Assembly: GCA_034430555.1 (NCBI GenBank)
Contig: DAOUEM010000362.1
Span: 4,836-68,835 of the forward strand
Direction: 5' to 3'
DNA from: DAOTXK01 sp034430555
Lineage (GTDB): Bacteria > Chloroflexota > Anaerolineae > Aggregatilineales > Ch27
Length of the DNA: 64,000 bases
The notes below the pieces were generated by a model. It was not told where the DNA came from. It did not search any database and saw only the letters and a program-made list of their open reading frames with translations. Shown here in pieces: positions 34,043-43,832 of the stretch; position 1 is the stretch's first letter, and every line of letters begins with the position of its first letter. The position numbers and the translations under genes were made by a program.

Positions 34043-35122
34043 ATGGCGAATTATTATCCAGACCAATCGACCATCCTGCCGATGTGCACCATCCGGCGCG
34101 AGCGCCTGCTGCCGGAGGACGTGTTCGGCACCGTCACCGTGCGCGAAGGCGAGCACGTCAACGCCATGAATGTCGTGGCGCGCGGCGTCCGTGCCAACCG
34201 CTACGTGATCCTCAACCTGCGCCACCTGCTCGACATGGACGACCCGGACGACATTGAATCCCTGGTGCACGTCGCGCCGGGCGAGGCCTTCAAGGAAGGG
34301 CAGGTCATCGCCGGGGACCAGGAGCACAGCCGCAAATTGGTCCGCGCGCCCGTGAGCGGCATGATGTTGCGCCTGCTGGAAGGCCGCCTGGTCCTGCAAA
34401 CCGGCCTCACCGAGGTGTCCGTGCGGGCCGGCTTCAACGGCCAGGTCACGTCGATCCGGGCCAACCGCGGCGTGCTGCTGGAAACGACCGGCGCGCTGGT
34501 CCAGGGAGTGTGGGGCAACGGCTGCGATCACTTTGGCGTGGTGCAAAAGGAGCCGGAAGGTGGCCTGGCCGCGCTGGAGGTGGACGAGTTCACCACGGAA
34601 TGGCGCGGGGCGATCGTGATCACCGGGCGGCCCCTGGTCAAGCTGGCGCTGCACAAGGCGGAGGCCCAGACTATCGGCGGAATCATCGCCCCCAGCATGA
34701 ATGCCGACTTGCGCGAAGTTGCATTACGCCTCAAAATGCCCATAATGCTGACTGAGGGCTTTGGCGATATGCAGATGGGCAGGCTGGTGTCCGACGTCCT
34801 GGAGCAGTATGTCGGGCGTCAGGCCGCCCTCAGCGCCGTCAAGCCGGAACGCGGGCAGGCCAGTCGCCCGGAGGTGATCGTGCCCCTGCACACCGACGAC
34901 CGGGTGGCCGCCCCGGCGCGCGACGAGCCGCTGCGGCTGGGATCGGAAGTCCGCCTGACACGGGCTCCTTACCAGGGTATCGTCGGCAAGGTGGCGAGCC
35001 TGCCCAGGACGCCCCAGGTGATCGAGAATGGGCTGCGCCTGCCGGTGGCGATGGTCAACCTGCCCAGCGGGCGTACGGTGACGGTCCCGCTGGTGAACCT
35101 GGAGATGTTTGGACGGGGTTAG
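34043..35122 (+). CDS. Hypothetical protein with KOW-like C-terminus
   Basis: This 359-residue soluble protein follows the ATPase gene by 53 bases, with GAGGGTGAGCC before its ATG. The middle contains hairpin-like APVSGMMLRLLEGRLVLQTG, which resembles a lipoyl-type or barrel-sandwich fold. It also has ITGRPLVKLALHKAEAQTIGGIIAPS. The C-terminus (VRLTRAPYQGIVGKVASLP..., then VNLPSGRTVTVPLVNLEMF) looks like a KOW/SH3-type barrel. Membrane helices are absent. It probably contacts the ATPase or membrane partners. Confidence 0.65.
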   Translation: MANYYPDQSTILPMCTIRRERLLPEDVFGTVTVREGEHVNAMNVVARGVRANRYVILNLRHLLDMDDPDDIESLVHVAPGEAFKEGQVIAGDQEHSRKLVRAPVSGMMLRLLEGRLVLQTGLTEVSVRAGFNGQVTSIRANRGVLLETTGALVQGVWGNGCDHFGVVQKEPEGGLAALEVDEFTTEWRGAIVITGRPLVKLALHKAEAQTIGGIIAPSMNADLREVALRLKMPIMLTEGFGDMQMGRLVSDVLEQYVGRQAALSAVKPERGQASRPEVIVPLHTDDRVAAPARDEPLRLGSEVRLTRAPYQGIVGKVASLPRTPQVIENGLRLPVAMVNLPSGRTVTVPLVNLEMFGRG

Positions 35123-35197
35123 CCGCCCCGGTTGGTCGAGGGGGAGATCCCCTCAGTAGTTCGGGGGCTGTTCCCCCACACGGTGAAGGAGATAGCG

Positions 35198-36013
35198 ATG
35201 AGCGACGACGATCTGTTTGGCGACAGCAGAGACGACTTTTTTGGGGATGACGATGATTTTGGGGGAGATACCTTCGACGAATTCGAGAGTTTTGACGACT
35301 TCGATCTCGGCGACGAGGAGGTCGACGCCCCGGACTTCGGCGAGGACTTCACCGCGGAGGAAGGTGGTCCTGCCGGTGCGACGCTCTTCGGCCTGAACCG
35401 CACCTTCGTGCTGATCGCCGGCGCGGCGGCCCTGGTGATCTGCGTGGCGGTCGTCGTGCTGGTACTCGTGATCGGGACGGGCGGCCCGTCCGACGTGGAC
35501 CTGACCATCACCGCGGTCTACGCGACCAACACCCAGGTGGCCCTCTTCCTGGAGGAAACCGCGACGCAAAACGCGTTGAGCCTGGATATGACGGCCACCG
35601 CCGATGCCTGGACCGATACGCCCACGCCGGTGCCGTCCGATACGCCCACCATCGCGCCTACCGAAGTGCCGGCCACCAGCACGCCGCTCTTCGTGACGCC
35701 CACCGTAGACCCCAACCAGTCGGGCGGCGGCGGCCTGGAACCCAATGCCGTGGCGCTGACGGCGACCGCGCTGGCCGGCATCCTGGCCGGGGCGACCGAA
35801 GCCGCGCCTCCCGGTGAGTTCCTCACGCCGACGATCGACACCGGCGCCGGCCCGGGGACCGGCGGCCTTACCCCGATCGCCACGCGGCTGCCCACTACCG
35901 GCCTGTTCGACGACATCGGCACGGGCAACGGCGTCAACGGCCTCCTGACGGCGGGGCTGGCCCTGGTCGGGCTGGCGGCGGTGATCGTGGTGGCGCGGCG
36001 CTTGCGGGCTTAA
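35198..36013 (+). CDS. Bitopic protein with acidic cytoplasmic head and C-terminal LPTTG-like tail
   Basis: The ATG at 35198 has GAAGGAGA before it; the longer upstream frame is discarded. The 271-residue product starts with an Asp/Phe-rich head (DDLFGDSRDDFFGDDDDF). One membrane helix follows near residues 68-92, then a Thr/Pro-rich exterior. The C-terminus carries LPTTG at 231-235, a hydrophobic helix (LLTAGLALVGLAAVIVVA) and RRLRA, which is the shape of a sortase signal. Two membrane spans plus a sorting motif is unusual. It closes the cluster before a terminator. Confidence 0.75.
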   Translation: MSDDDLFGDSRDDFFGDDDDFGGDTFDEFESFDDFDLGDEEVDAPDFGEDFTAEEGGPAGATLFGLNRTFVLIAGAAALVICVAVVVLVLVIGTGGPSDVDLTITAVYATNTQVALFLEETATQNALSLDMTATADAWTDTPTPVPSDTPTIAPTEVPATSTPLFVTPTVDPNQSGGGGLEPNAVALTATALAGILAGATEAAPPGEFLTPTIDTGAGPGTGGLTPIATRLPTTGLFDDIGTGNGVNGLLTAGLALVGLAAVIVVARRLRA

Positions 36014-36107
36014 CCCGGCGGTTCCTGCCGGACGACCCGGCTTCGCCTGCCCGGCCGTCCGTAGACCGTCGCCTCCTGAGCCGTGCTGCCGTCTAAAAGT
36101 GCTTAAC

Positions 36108-36142
36108 AATCGGCCGGATCGATCTGGCATCCGGCCGATTTT
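36108..36142 (+). terminator. Strong hairpin terminator ending the envelope cluster
   Basis: Perfect 12-base arms (AATCGGCCGGAT / ATCCGGCCGATT) with a 9-base loop are followed by TT. The U-tract is short, but the stem is long. It lies about 95 bases after the last cluster stop. Confidence 0.65.
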
Positions 36143-36253
36143 GGCGTATTATTAGGAGAGTGGCTGCACCCAATCTGCTATTCGTTTTTACCTGGCGGAC
36201 GCCTGCTGCCGGCCTGGCCAGACGCGCGGCGGCCGCCCTGATCAGACGGAACT

Positions 36254-37639
36254 ATGTCCACTCAAACTGTCAACCTCTACCGTGAGCATGATCGCCGGTT
36301 CGTCCTCGAAATGCTGGCCAGCGGCCAGTGCGTGGCCGTCATCGGTCTGAGCAACTTCGGCAAGTCCGAGCTGCTGCGCGCCCTGGAAAGCCCTGAGTCC
36401 ACCCGCGAATACCAGACCATGACCGGCGCCAACGCGCTCTTCGTCTATGTGGACTGCAACCGGATGCTGGAGCTGTCGCCGCGCGGCTTTTTTGAGGCCA
36501 CGCTGCGCGCCATCCTGGAAGTCCTGCCGGCGGAAGAAGTCGAGATGCGGGCCGTGGTCGAGGAGCAGTACCAGATCGTCGTGCAGCCCCCCAATGATTT
36601 CGCCGCGCCCCTGGCCTTCAACAATGCCCTGGTGGCGCTGGTCGAAGACGACTCGCGCGCGCCGGGCCGCCGCGTGATCCTGCTGTTGGACGAGTTCGAC
36701 GAGGTGCTGACAGGCATCGAGCCGCGCATCCTGTTGAACCTGCGCGCCCTGCGCGATAAATACGACGTCGACCTGAACTACGTGATCGCCTCCGTGATCC
36801 CGCCCTCCCAGGGACCGCAAAACGAGCACGTGGCCGAGTTCGCGGAGCTGTTCGCCGTGGGTAAGTGTCTCCTCGGCCCGCTGACTCCGGCGGATACGCG
36901 CCTGATGGCCGCCGAGATCTTTACCGCCGCCGATGACGCTGTCGACGAGCCGGAGGCCGCGTATGTGCTGGCCCAGGCAGGCGGCCATCCCGGCCTGATC
37001 CGGGCGGTGTGCCGCGTGTTACTCCAGGTGGAAAGCGGCGCGCCCCAGTTATACCAGCAGAAAGCCTTCGAGCTGGCCAACGCCGTCCTCGAGTCCGACC
37101 GCCTGACCCTGATCGAGCTATCCCGCCTGTGGGAGCAGCTTGCCCCCCCGCTGCAGCAGGCCGTGGTAGAACTCGCCGCTTCCGGCCGCGTCTCGGAGGA
37201 GGGGCAACGTCAGTTGGCCCAGCGGGGCATCCTGCTCGAGGGTGGGGGCGATGGGTCGCCGCGTCTTTTTGGGGAACTGTTCGCCCGCTTCGCCCGCCGT
37301 AAAGCGCTGGCCCGGCACGGCATCCCGCAGGGCGTGTGGGTGGATACCGACGCCGGCGAAGTCTGGGTGGACGGCGTGTCCGTTTCCACCCTCACCGAGC
37401 TGGAATACCGCCTGCTGCTGCTGCTGTACGGCCGGCTGGAAAAGATTTGCGACAAGTACCAGCTGGTGGAAGCGGTGTGGGGCCAGGAGTACATCGACGA
37501 AGTGGACGACGCACGGGTGGAAAAGCTGGTCAGCCGGCTGCGCGCCAAGCTGGAGGAGCACGAGGATGCTGCGCGTTACCTGGTGACCGTGCGTGGACGC
37601 GGCTACAAGCTCTCCAGCGCCCCGGAGCCGGTGACTTGA
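36254..37639 (+). CDS. AAA ATPase with C-terminal OmpR-type winged helix (regulator)
   Basis: This 461-residue protein has a P-loop GLSNFGKS (31-38) and Walker B ILLLDEFDE with D146 and E147, typical of the STAND/Orc-like AAA group. The C-terminal ~100 residues form an OmpR/PhoB-type winged helix: LTELEYRLLLLLYGR, LVEAVWGQEYIDEVDDARVEKLVSRLRAKL and YLVTVRGRGYKL. It should bind DNA in an ATP-dependent manner and respond to a partner or ligand. The two kinase genes downstream suggest a signalling role. Confidence 0.85.
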   Translation: MSTQTVNLYREHDRRFVLEMLASGQCVAVIGLSNFGKSELLRALESPESTREYQTMTGANALFVYVDCNRMLELSPRGFFEATLRAILEVLPAEEVEMRAVVEEQYQIVVQPPNDFAAPLAFNNALVALVEDDSRAPGRRVILLLDEFDEVLTGIEPRILLNLRALRDKYDVDLNYVIASVIPPSQGPQNEHVAEFAELFAVGKCLLGPLTPADTRLMAAEIFTAADDAVDEPEAAYVLAQAGGHPGLIRAVCRVLLQVESGAPQLYQQKAFELANAVLESDRLTLIELSRLWEQLAPPLQQAVVELAASGRVSEEGQRQLAQRGILLEGGGDGSPRLFGELFARFARRKALARHGIPQGVWVDTDAGEVWVDGVSVSTLTELEYRLLLLLYGRLEKICDKYQLVEAVWGQEYIDEVDDARVEKLVSRLRAKLEEHEDAARYLVTVRGRGYKLSSAPEPVT

Positions 37640-37842
37640 GTCTGGTCGGCGGTGCTCGCTCCCAAGCACATAAATTGTGACATACTTGATGAAGTGTCTG
37701 GGCCTGATGCTGGCCTGATAAACGACTGTTCGGGCGGTTCTGCCGCCGCTGCCCGGTCCGCCGGGACCGTGACCCACCAGCCCGAATCGGCGGCTGCCGC
37801 GCTGGTGTCCGCCGGTTAAGCCGTTTGAACTCGAGACCATCC

Positions 37843-40800
37843 ATGACCCTGCGCAAACGAACGCTGCTCTACGCCGCCGTCATCCTGGCCAGCCTGACCC
37901 TGGTCCTGGGGCTGATCGCGTACGGGCTGATCTGGGACCTGCTTGGCCGTTGGGAGCAGGAATCGGTCCGCCGCTACCTAGAGAGCGCCGAGGCGGCGTT
38001 GGCGGTTCGGTTGACCGCCCTCAGCACGATCGCCCTCGATTGGGCGCACTGGGATGACACCTACGCCTTTATCGTCGACGGCGACCAGGCCTATATCGAT
38101 TCCAATTATTACGACAGCACTTTCACCGACCTGGGAATAAGCCTGGCGGCGCTGTACGATGAGCGGGGCGGGCTGGTGTATGGCAAGGTCGTGGACCTGG
38201 CGACCGGTCATGAAGTGCCGCTGCCGGGGCCGCTGGCGGTCGATCTGCCACCGGACAGTCCCCTGCTGGACCACCCGGACTCGGTCGGCGGCGTTTCCGG
38301 CTTTTTCGTCCTGCCGGAGGGGCCGGTGCTGGTATCTTCCCAGGTGATTCTGCCCAGCACCGAGGATGATGTGCCGCGCGGCACGCTGGTCATGGGGTTG
38401 GAACCGGAGGCCGTCGATTGGGCGGGCCTGCCGGAAACGGCCCGGCTGTCGCTGCTGGCCGCCGAAACAGTCGCGCCGGACGTGCTGCGCGCGGCAGAAC
38501 AGGCCCTGACGGGGGGCGATCCGGCCGTCGTGCGCCCCCTCAATGAGCAAGCTATCGCCGGGTACCGGCTGCTGGCGGACGTGAGCGGCGACCCTGCCGT
38601 GCTGCTTTACATCGAGCTGCCGCGTGAGATCGGCGCCCAGGCGCTGGTCGGCTTCGCGCTGGTTTTCCTCTGGCTGCTGCTGATCGACCTGTTGCTGGGT
38701 GGGGCGCTGTTCTTTATGGTGGAACGGCTGGTGTTGGGCCGGGTGACCGCGCTGGACCGCGACCTGGCCCGGATTGCCGCCGGCGGAGAGCGCGCCGGGC
38801 GCGTGACGGCGACGGGCGGCGACGAGCTGGCCCGCCTGGCCGCCATGATCAATCACACCCTGGACTCGCTGGCCCGGTCGCACGAGGCCGTTCGCGCCAA
38901 TGAAAACCGGCTCACCTCGGTCCTTGGCTCGGCCATCAATGCCATCATCATCACCGATGAGGCCCTGACCATCCTTATGTTTAACCGGGCGGCGGAGCGG
39001 ATGTTCGGCTGCCCGGCGGCGGAGGCGGTGGGCCGCCCGCTGGGTGATTTGATGCCGGAGCGCCTGCGCGACTTGCAGTTGGCTTACATCCGCGAGGCGG
39101 GCGCTTCTCCGCCAGAAGCCGACGCCATGGTCCGCGGGGTGATGGTGCAGGGGCAGCGCCGGGGAGGCGCCATCTTCCCGATGGAGGCGTCCGTGTCGCG
39201 CAGCAGCGTCGACGACCAGGTGATTTACTCCGCCATCATTCGCGATGTCAGCGGCCGGGAGCGGACGCTGGCGGCACTGCAGGAGAGCGAGGAGCGGTTT
39301 CGCATCCTGGTCGAACATGCGCCGGACGCCATCGTGGTGCTGGATGAACACTTGCGGTTCGTGAACGCCAATGAGAATGCGGAACGCCTCTTCGGCCTGA
39401 GCCGGGATGAACTGCTGCACCTGGGGCTGGTGGCGGTCAGCCCACCGGTGCAGGAGGATGGACGATCGTCCGCCGAGGTTGCTGCTGAGTATTTCCACCT
39501 GGCGCTGGCCGGAGAAGCCCCGGTGTTTGAGTGGCTGCATCGGGATGCGGCGGGCCGCGTTATCCGCTGCGAGATTCGCTTGGCCCGGCTGCCGGCGACC
39601 GGGCAGTTGCTGGTGCGGGGCAGCATCATGGATATCTCCGCGCCTAAGCAGTCGGAGCGGCTGCTGCGGGGGCAGCGTGCTTTGCTGGAGCAGTTGGCCG
39701 CCGGCGCCTCGCTGACCGAGGTGCTGACCCGGTTGATCGAGCTGCTCGAGTCGTTTATGGAGGGCGCGAGTGGGGCCGTTTTCCTGTGTGATAAGCGGAC
39801 CACCACGTGGGAGGAGGCGATCGCGCCCCGCTTGCCTGCCGCCTTCGTCCAGGCGCTGGCCGCGCTGCCCCGGGCGGCGCTGCCGGGCGGCGCCGATCCG
39901 GAGGAGCCGGTGATCGTGCCGGACCTCGCCGCCGATTCCCGCTGCGATGAGCGGTTCCGCGACCTGGCCGTCGCCAGCGGCCTGCGCGCCAGCCTGTCCT
40001 GTGCCATTAAATCGACGGCGGGCGAGGTGCTGGGCTGGCTCAGCCTGTACTATCTGGAGCCGCATGACCCCGGCGAGCAGGACCTGAGCCTGGCGGAGAT
40101 GGCGACCCATATCGCCGGCATCGCCATCGAAAATCGCCGCGCCCAGCAGGCCCTGGCCGAAGAACGGAACCTGCTGCGCACGGTGATCGACACCATCCCC
40201 GACCTGGTCTACGCCAAGGACCGGGAGAGCCGCTTCATCTTCCACAATGACGCACTCTCGACCATTACCGCCGACGCGCTGGCCGAGCGCGGCGTGTCGT
40301 CCTGGGTCGGCCTGTCCGACTTTGACTTCTCTGCGTCGGAGATGGCCAGGGCGTTATATGAGGAAGAACGGCGGCTGATGGAAACCGGCGAGCCGGTGCT
40401 CGATGCCCAGTCGTCGTACGTCGGCGCGGATGGACAGCTCCATTGGCTGTCGACGACCAAAGTTCCCCTGCGCGATGGCGACGGCCATATCATCGGTCTG
40501 GTCGGGATTGGCCGGGATGTTACCGACATCCAGGTCGCCCAGCGGGACCTGGCCGCGGAGCGGAACCTGCTGCGCACGGTGATCGACGCCATCCCGGACC
40601 CGGTGTTCGCCAAGGACCGGGAGAGTCGCTTTATCCTCTACAATCGCATGGTGGGGCGCAATGCCGAAAAACGGCTCATGGAGTTGGGGTTATCCGGGAC
40701 GTGGATCGGGCACACCGACTTTGACTTTTATCCCCCGGAAATCGCCCAGCGCTATTACGATGAAGAGCAGCGGGTGATGGCGACGGGTGAGCCGCTGGTC

Positions 40801-42453
40801 GACGACGAAGACCTGACGACCTCCCCGGAGGGCAAGCCTCGCTGGCTGTTGACGACCAAGGTTCCGCTGCGGGATGTCGACGGCGATATCGTGGGGATGG
40901 TGGGCATCGGCCGCGATATCACCACGCGGGTGCTGATGGAGCAGGCCCTCCGTGAAAACGAGCAGATGTATCGCTCGCTGATCGAGCAGTCCAGCGACAT
41001 GATCTATCTCATCCGCAACAACCGGTTTGAGATCGTCAACAGCGCCTTCGAGCAGGCCTTTGGTTATACGCTGGACGAACTGCAGGCGCTGGAGGAAGGG
41101 CCGCTGGCCCTGGTCGCTCCCGCCAGCCGCCGGGTGTCCCAGCGCCGCGGGCATGAAGTTCGCGATGGCCGGTACGATACGCTCCCCCCCCGCTATGAAT
41201 TCACCGCCCTGCGCCGCGATGGCACGCAGTTTGAAGTCGAAGCGTCGATGACCTACGTGCCGCACCATGATGGTGTGGCCACCCAGGGTATTTTGCGTGA
41301 CGTTACCGAGCGTAAGGCGGCGGAGGCAGCCATGCGCCGCCTGAATGAGGAGCTGGAGCAGCGGGTCGCCGACCGCACCGCCGAGATTCAGGAGCAGCAC
41401 CAGCGGATCGCCGCCATTCTCGATTCGGTGGCCGATGCCGTGATCGTGACCGACCTGAGCGGCGCCGTGGTGCTCACCAACCCGGTCGCCCGCCGGCTGA
41501 TGGGGGAAACGGCCGTCGAAATCGAGGTCGACGTCAGCCGCCGCATCATGGAGGTGGTGGCGCGGTTAGCGGTTCAGGGCGCTGCGACCGATACCGAGGT
41601 GATCGAGATCACCGGCAGGACCTTCGAGGCCAAGGCCGCCAAGGTGCTGGCCGACGGCCAGGCACTGGGCGCGGTCATCGTGCTGCGCGACATCACGCGC
41701 CTGCAGGAGCTGGACCGGCTCAAGACCCAGTTTGTGGATACCGTCTCCCACGAGTTGCGCACCCCGCTGTCGAATATTCGCCTGTACCTGTCGCTGCTCA
41801 GGCGCGGCCGGACGGAGCGGCAGGGCGATTACATCGGCGTGATGGAGCGCGAATCGACCCGCCTGGAACGCCTGATCGGCGACCTGCTGGACATCTCCCG
41901 CCTGGAGTCGGCGGGCGGCGGGCGCCGGCGGGAAGTGGTCGACATGCAGGCGCTGGTGACTCAGGTGGTGGAGAACAACACCGCCCAGGCCGAAGATAAA
42001 CAACTGACGCTGACCTACCATCCGGCCCCAGGCCTGCCCCTGCCGCCGCTCTGGGCCGATCGGGACCAGATGGTCCAGATGCTGACCAACCTGGTGGCCA
42101 ACGCCATCTTTTATACCCCGGAGGGCGGCGCCATTGAGTTGCAGAGCCGCCAGGGCGTGATGGGAGATTCTTCCGGCATCGCTGAAGACGATGAAACGCC
42201 GGCCATCATCCTGGAAGTCCGCGACTCGGGGATTGGCATCGCGGCGGAAGACCTGACCCACATCTTCGACCGGTTTTTCCGGGGGCAGAATGCGCTCGCC
42301 GAACAGGTGCCGGGCACCGGCCTGGGCCTGTCGATCACCAGGGAGATCGTGGAGCGACACTATGGTAAAATTGAGGTAGAAAGCCATCTCAACGAGGGAA
42401 GTGTTTTTCGCGTATACTTACCGTTGATGGCCTCAGAACATCCATCAACTTGA
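37843..42453 (+). CDS. Large membrane histidine kinase: CHASE4, HAMP, multiple PAS, GAF, HisKA, HATPase
   Basis: ATG 37843 is preferred; an in-frame TTG at 37825 is possible. This 1536-residue sensor has a helix near residues 5-28, a CHASE4-like external domain (LDWAHWDDTYAFI, near 60), a second helix near 265-295 and HAMP. Five or so PAS domains (two begin AERNLLRTVID) and one GAF (near 610-770) follow. The HisKA H-box is SHELRTP with His1303. The N-box LVANAIFYTP and G-boxes DSGIGI and GTGLGLSI belong to the HATPase. It probably senses an external cue plus redox or ligand signals. Its partner may be the next gene. Confidence 0.9.
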   Translation: MTLRKRTLLYAAVILASLTLVLGLIAYGLIWDLLGRWEQESVRRYLESAEAALAVRLTALSTIALDWAHWDDTYAFIVDGDQAYIDSNYYDSTFTDLGISLAALYDERGGLVYGKVVDLATGHEVPLPGPLAVDLPPDSPLLDHPDSVGGVSGFFVLPEGPVLVSSQVILPSTEDDVPRGTLVMGLEPEAVDWAGLPETARLSLLAAETVAPDVLRAAEQALTGGDPAVVRPLNEQAIAGYRLLADVSGDPAVLLYIELPREIGAQALVGFALVFLWLLLIDLLLGGALFFMVERLVLGRVTALDRDLARIAAGGERAGRVTATGGDELARLAAMINHTLDSLARSHEAVRANENRLTSVLGSAINAIIITDEALTILMFNRAAERMFGCPAAEAVGRPLGDLMPERLRDLQLAYIREAGASPPEADAMVRGVMVQGQRRGGAIFPMEASVSRSSVDDQVIYSAIIRDVSGRERTLAALQESEERFRILVEHAPDAIVVLDEHLRFVNANENAERLFGLSRDELLHLGLVAVSPPVQEDGRSSAEVAAEYFHLALAGEAPVFEWLHRDAAGRVIRCEIRLARLPATGQLLVRGSIMDISAPKQSERLLRGQRALLEQLAAGASLTEVLTRLIELLESFMEGASGAVFLCDKRTTTWEEAIAPRLPAAFVQALAALPRAALPGGADPEEPVIVPDLAADSRCDERFRDLAVASGLRASLSCAIKSTAGEVLGWLSLYYLEPHDPGEQDLSLAEMATHIAGIAIENRRAQQALAEERNLLRTVIDTIPDLVYAKDRESRFIFHNDALSTITADALAERGVSSWVGLSDFDFSASEMARALYEEERRLMETGEPVLDAQSSYVGADGQLHWLSTTKVPLRDGDGHIIGLVGIGRDVTDIQVAQRDLAAERNLLRTVIDAIPDPVFAKDRESRFILYNRMVGRNAEKRLMELGLSGTWIGHTDFDFYPPEIAQRYYDEEQRVMATGEPLVDDEDLTTSPEGKPRWLLTTKVPLRDVDGDIVGMVGIGRDITTRVLMEQALRENEQMYRSLIEQSSDMIYLIRNNRFEIVNSAFEQAFGYTLDELQALEEGPLALVAPASRRVSQRRGHEVRDGRYDTLPPRYEFTALRRDGTQFEVEASMTYVPHHDGVATQGILRDVTERKAAEAAMRRLNEELEQRVADRTAEIQEQHQRIAAILDSVADAVIVTDLSGAVVLTNPVARRLMGETAVEIEVDVSRRIMEVVARLAVQGAATDTEVIEITGRTFEAKAAKVLADGQALGAVIVLRDITRLQELDRLKTQFVDTVSHELRTPLSNIRLYLSLLRRGRTERQGDYIGVMERESTRLERLIGDLLDISRLESAGGGRRREVVDMQALVTQVVENNTAQAEDKQLTLTYHPAPGLPLPPLWADRDQMVQMLTNLVANAIFYTPEGGAIELQSRQGVMGDSSGIAEDDETPAIILEVRDSGIGIAAEDLTHIFDRFFRGQNALAEQVPGTGLGLSITREIVERHYGKIEVESHLNEGSVFRVYLPLMASEHPST

Positions 42454-42476
42454 GGTTTTTTTTGAAGGAGGCGCCA

Positions 42477-43598
42477 ATGGCCGGAAAAGCGAAGCTCCTG
42501 GTGGTGGAAGATGACATCCACCTCTTGCAGGGGATTCGGGACATCCTCGAAATTGAAGGATATCATGTGTTGACGGCCGCCAGTGGTGTGGAAGGGCTGG
42601 ACGTGCTCAATGACCAGCCTGTGCCGCCGGACCTGATCATCTCCGACATCATGATGCCCCGTATGGATGGTTATCAGTTCTTCGAGGCTGTGCAGGCATC
42701 CAAAACTTGGCTGGATATCCCGTTTATCTTTTTGACGGCCAAGGGCGAGAAGCACGACGTGCGGTTGGGCAAACAACTCGGCGCGGACGACTACATCGTC
42801 AAACCGATGGACCCCGAAGACCTGCTGGTGATCGTGGAGGCCAAGCTGCGCAAACACTGGCAGCGTAAGCAGTTCTATGAAGGCCAGGTGTCGGACATCA
42901 AGCGGAGCATCCTCACCATCCTCAACCACGAATTCCGCACGCCGTTGACCTACATGGTCGCCTATTCCGACATGCTCAACAGCGACGCCGAGAACCTCAC
43001 TGCCGACGAACTGCGCACGTTTTTGCACGGCGTGGACAGCGGCGCGGATCGGTTCCGCAGCCTGGTGGAGAACTTCATCGCGCTGGTGGAGCTGGAAACC
43101 GGCGAGGCCAAGCAGAATTACGCCTGGCGCAGCGCGACCATCACCAACGTGCAGCCCATCATCGCCGAAGTGATCGACATGACCCGGCTCTTCGCCGAGG
43201 ATCGCGGCGTCCAGGTCGTGACGGACGTGGTGGATACGGTGCCGGCCTTCGTCGGCGACCGCGAATACCTGCGCGCGGCCATCGCCCAACTGCTGGAAAA
43301 CGCCATCAAGTTCTCGGACAAACCGGAGGCGCGGGTCGAACTGCGCGTGGCGTACGATGATCGCTGGGTGCACTTCGTGGTCCAGGACTGGGGGCGCGGC
43401 ATCAAACCGGGAGCGTTAGAAAGCATCTGGGACCCCTTTTACCAGGTGAACCGCTCCGAGCACGAAGACCAGGGGGCCGGGTCCGGGCTGGCGATTGTCA
43501 GCGGCATCACCAAATTACACGGCGGTGACGTCGACGTGCAGACGGCGGTCGGCGAAGGCAGCACCTTTACCATCCGGGTTCCACTCGCCTCGGCCTGA
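42477..43598 (+). CDS. Response-regulator receiver fused to histidine kinase core
   Basis: This 373-residue protein starts at ATG 42477 with AAGGAGG before it. The receiver domain has acidic E11, D12, D13, phospho-acceptor Asp57 in ISDIMMP, and Lys109. A HisKA domain follows (LNHEFRTP, His151), then a HATPase with LLENAIKFSD, DWGRGI and GAGSGLAIV. A receiver placed before a kinase core is typical of intermediates in phosphorelays. It lies 23 bases after the large sensor, so the two probably form one pathway. Confidence 0.9.
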   Translation: MAGKAKLLVVEDDIHLLQGIRDILEIEGYHVLTAASGVEGLDVLNDQPVPPDLIISDIMMPRMDGYQFFEAVQASKTWLDIPFIFLTAKGEKHDVRLGKQLGADDYIVKPMDPEDLLVIVEAKLRKHWQRKQFYEGQVSDIKRSILTILNHEFRTPLTYMVAYSDMLNSDAENLTADELRTFLHGVDSGADRFRSLVENFIALVELETGEAKQNYAWRSATITNVQPIIAEVIDMTRLFAEDRGVQVVTDVVDTVPAFVGDREYLRAAIAQLLENAIKFSDKPEARVELRVAYDDRWVHFVVQDWGRGIKPGALESIWDPFYQVNRSEHEDQGAGSGLAIVSGITKLHGGDVDVQTAVGEGSTFTIRVPLASA

Positions 43599-43832
43599 CG
43601 GGCTGCCCGGTCTCGCCGCCGGGGCGACCACGGGCCGCCGGGAGACGATTGCCCATTGCCGCCGGTGCGTCTATAGTATCCCTGGGCCTGGACGCCGTCC
43701 GGGCCGGCAGCCGGTCGTCAGTCTGGCGGGAAGCGTCAGCTTGGCGTCTGACTGGTGTCAGTGTCATATCCTGCTGGCTGTGTTACCATAAAGATCAGGA
43801 TTGAGAACCAACTTTAAGGAGGACCTTCGCTC

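Noticed and set aside
37978..40245. Minus-strand frame of 755 codons opposite the sensor kinase
   Set aside because: Antisense shadow of a PAS/GAF kinase. No start signal and no domain.
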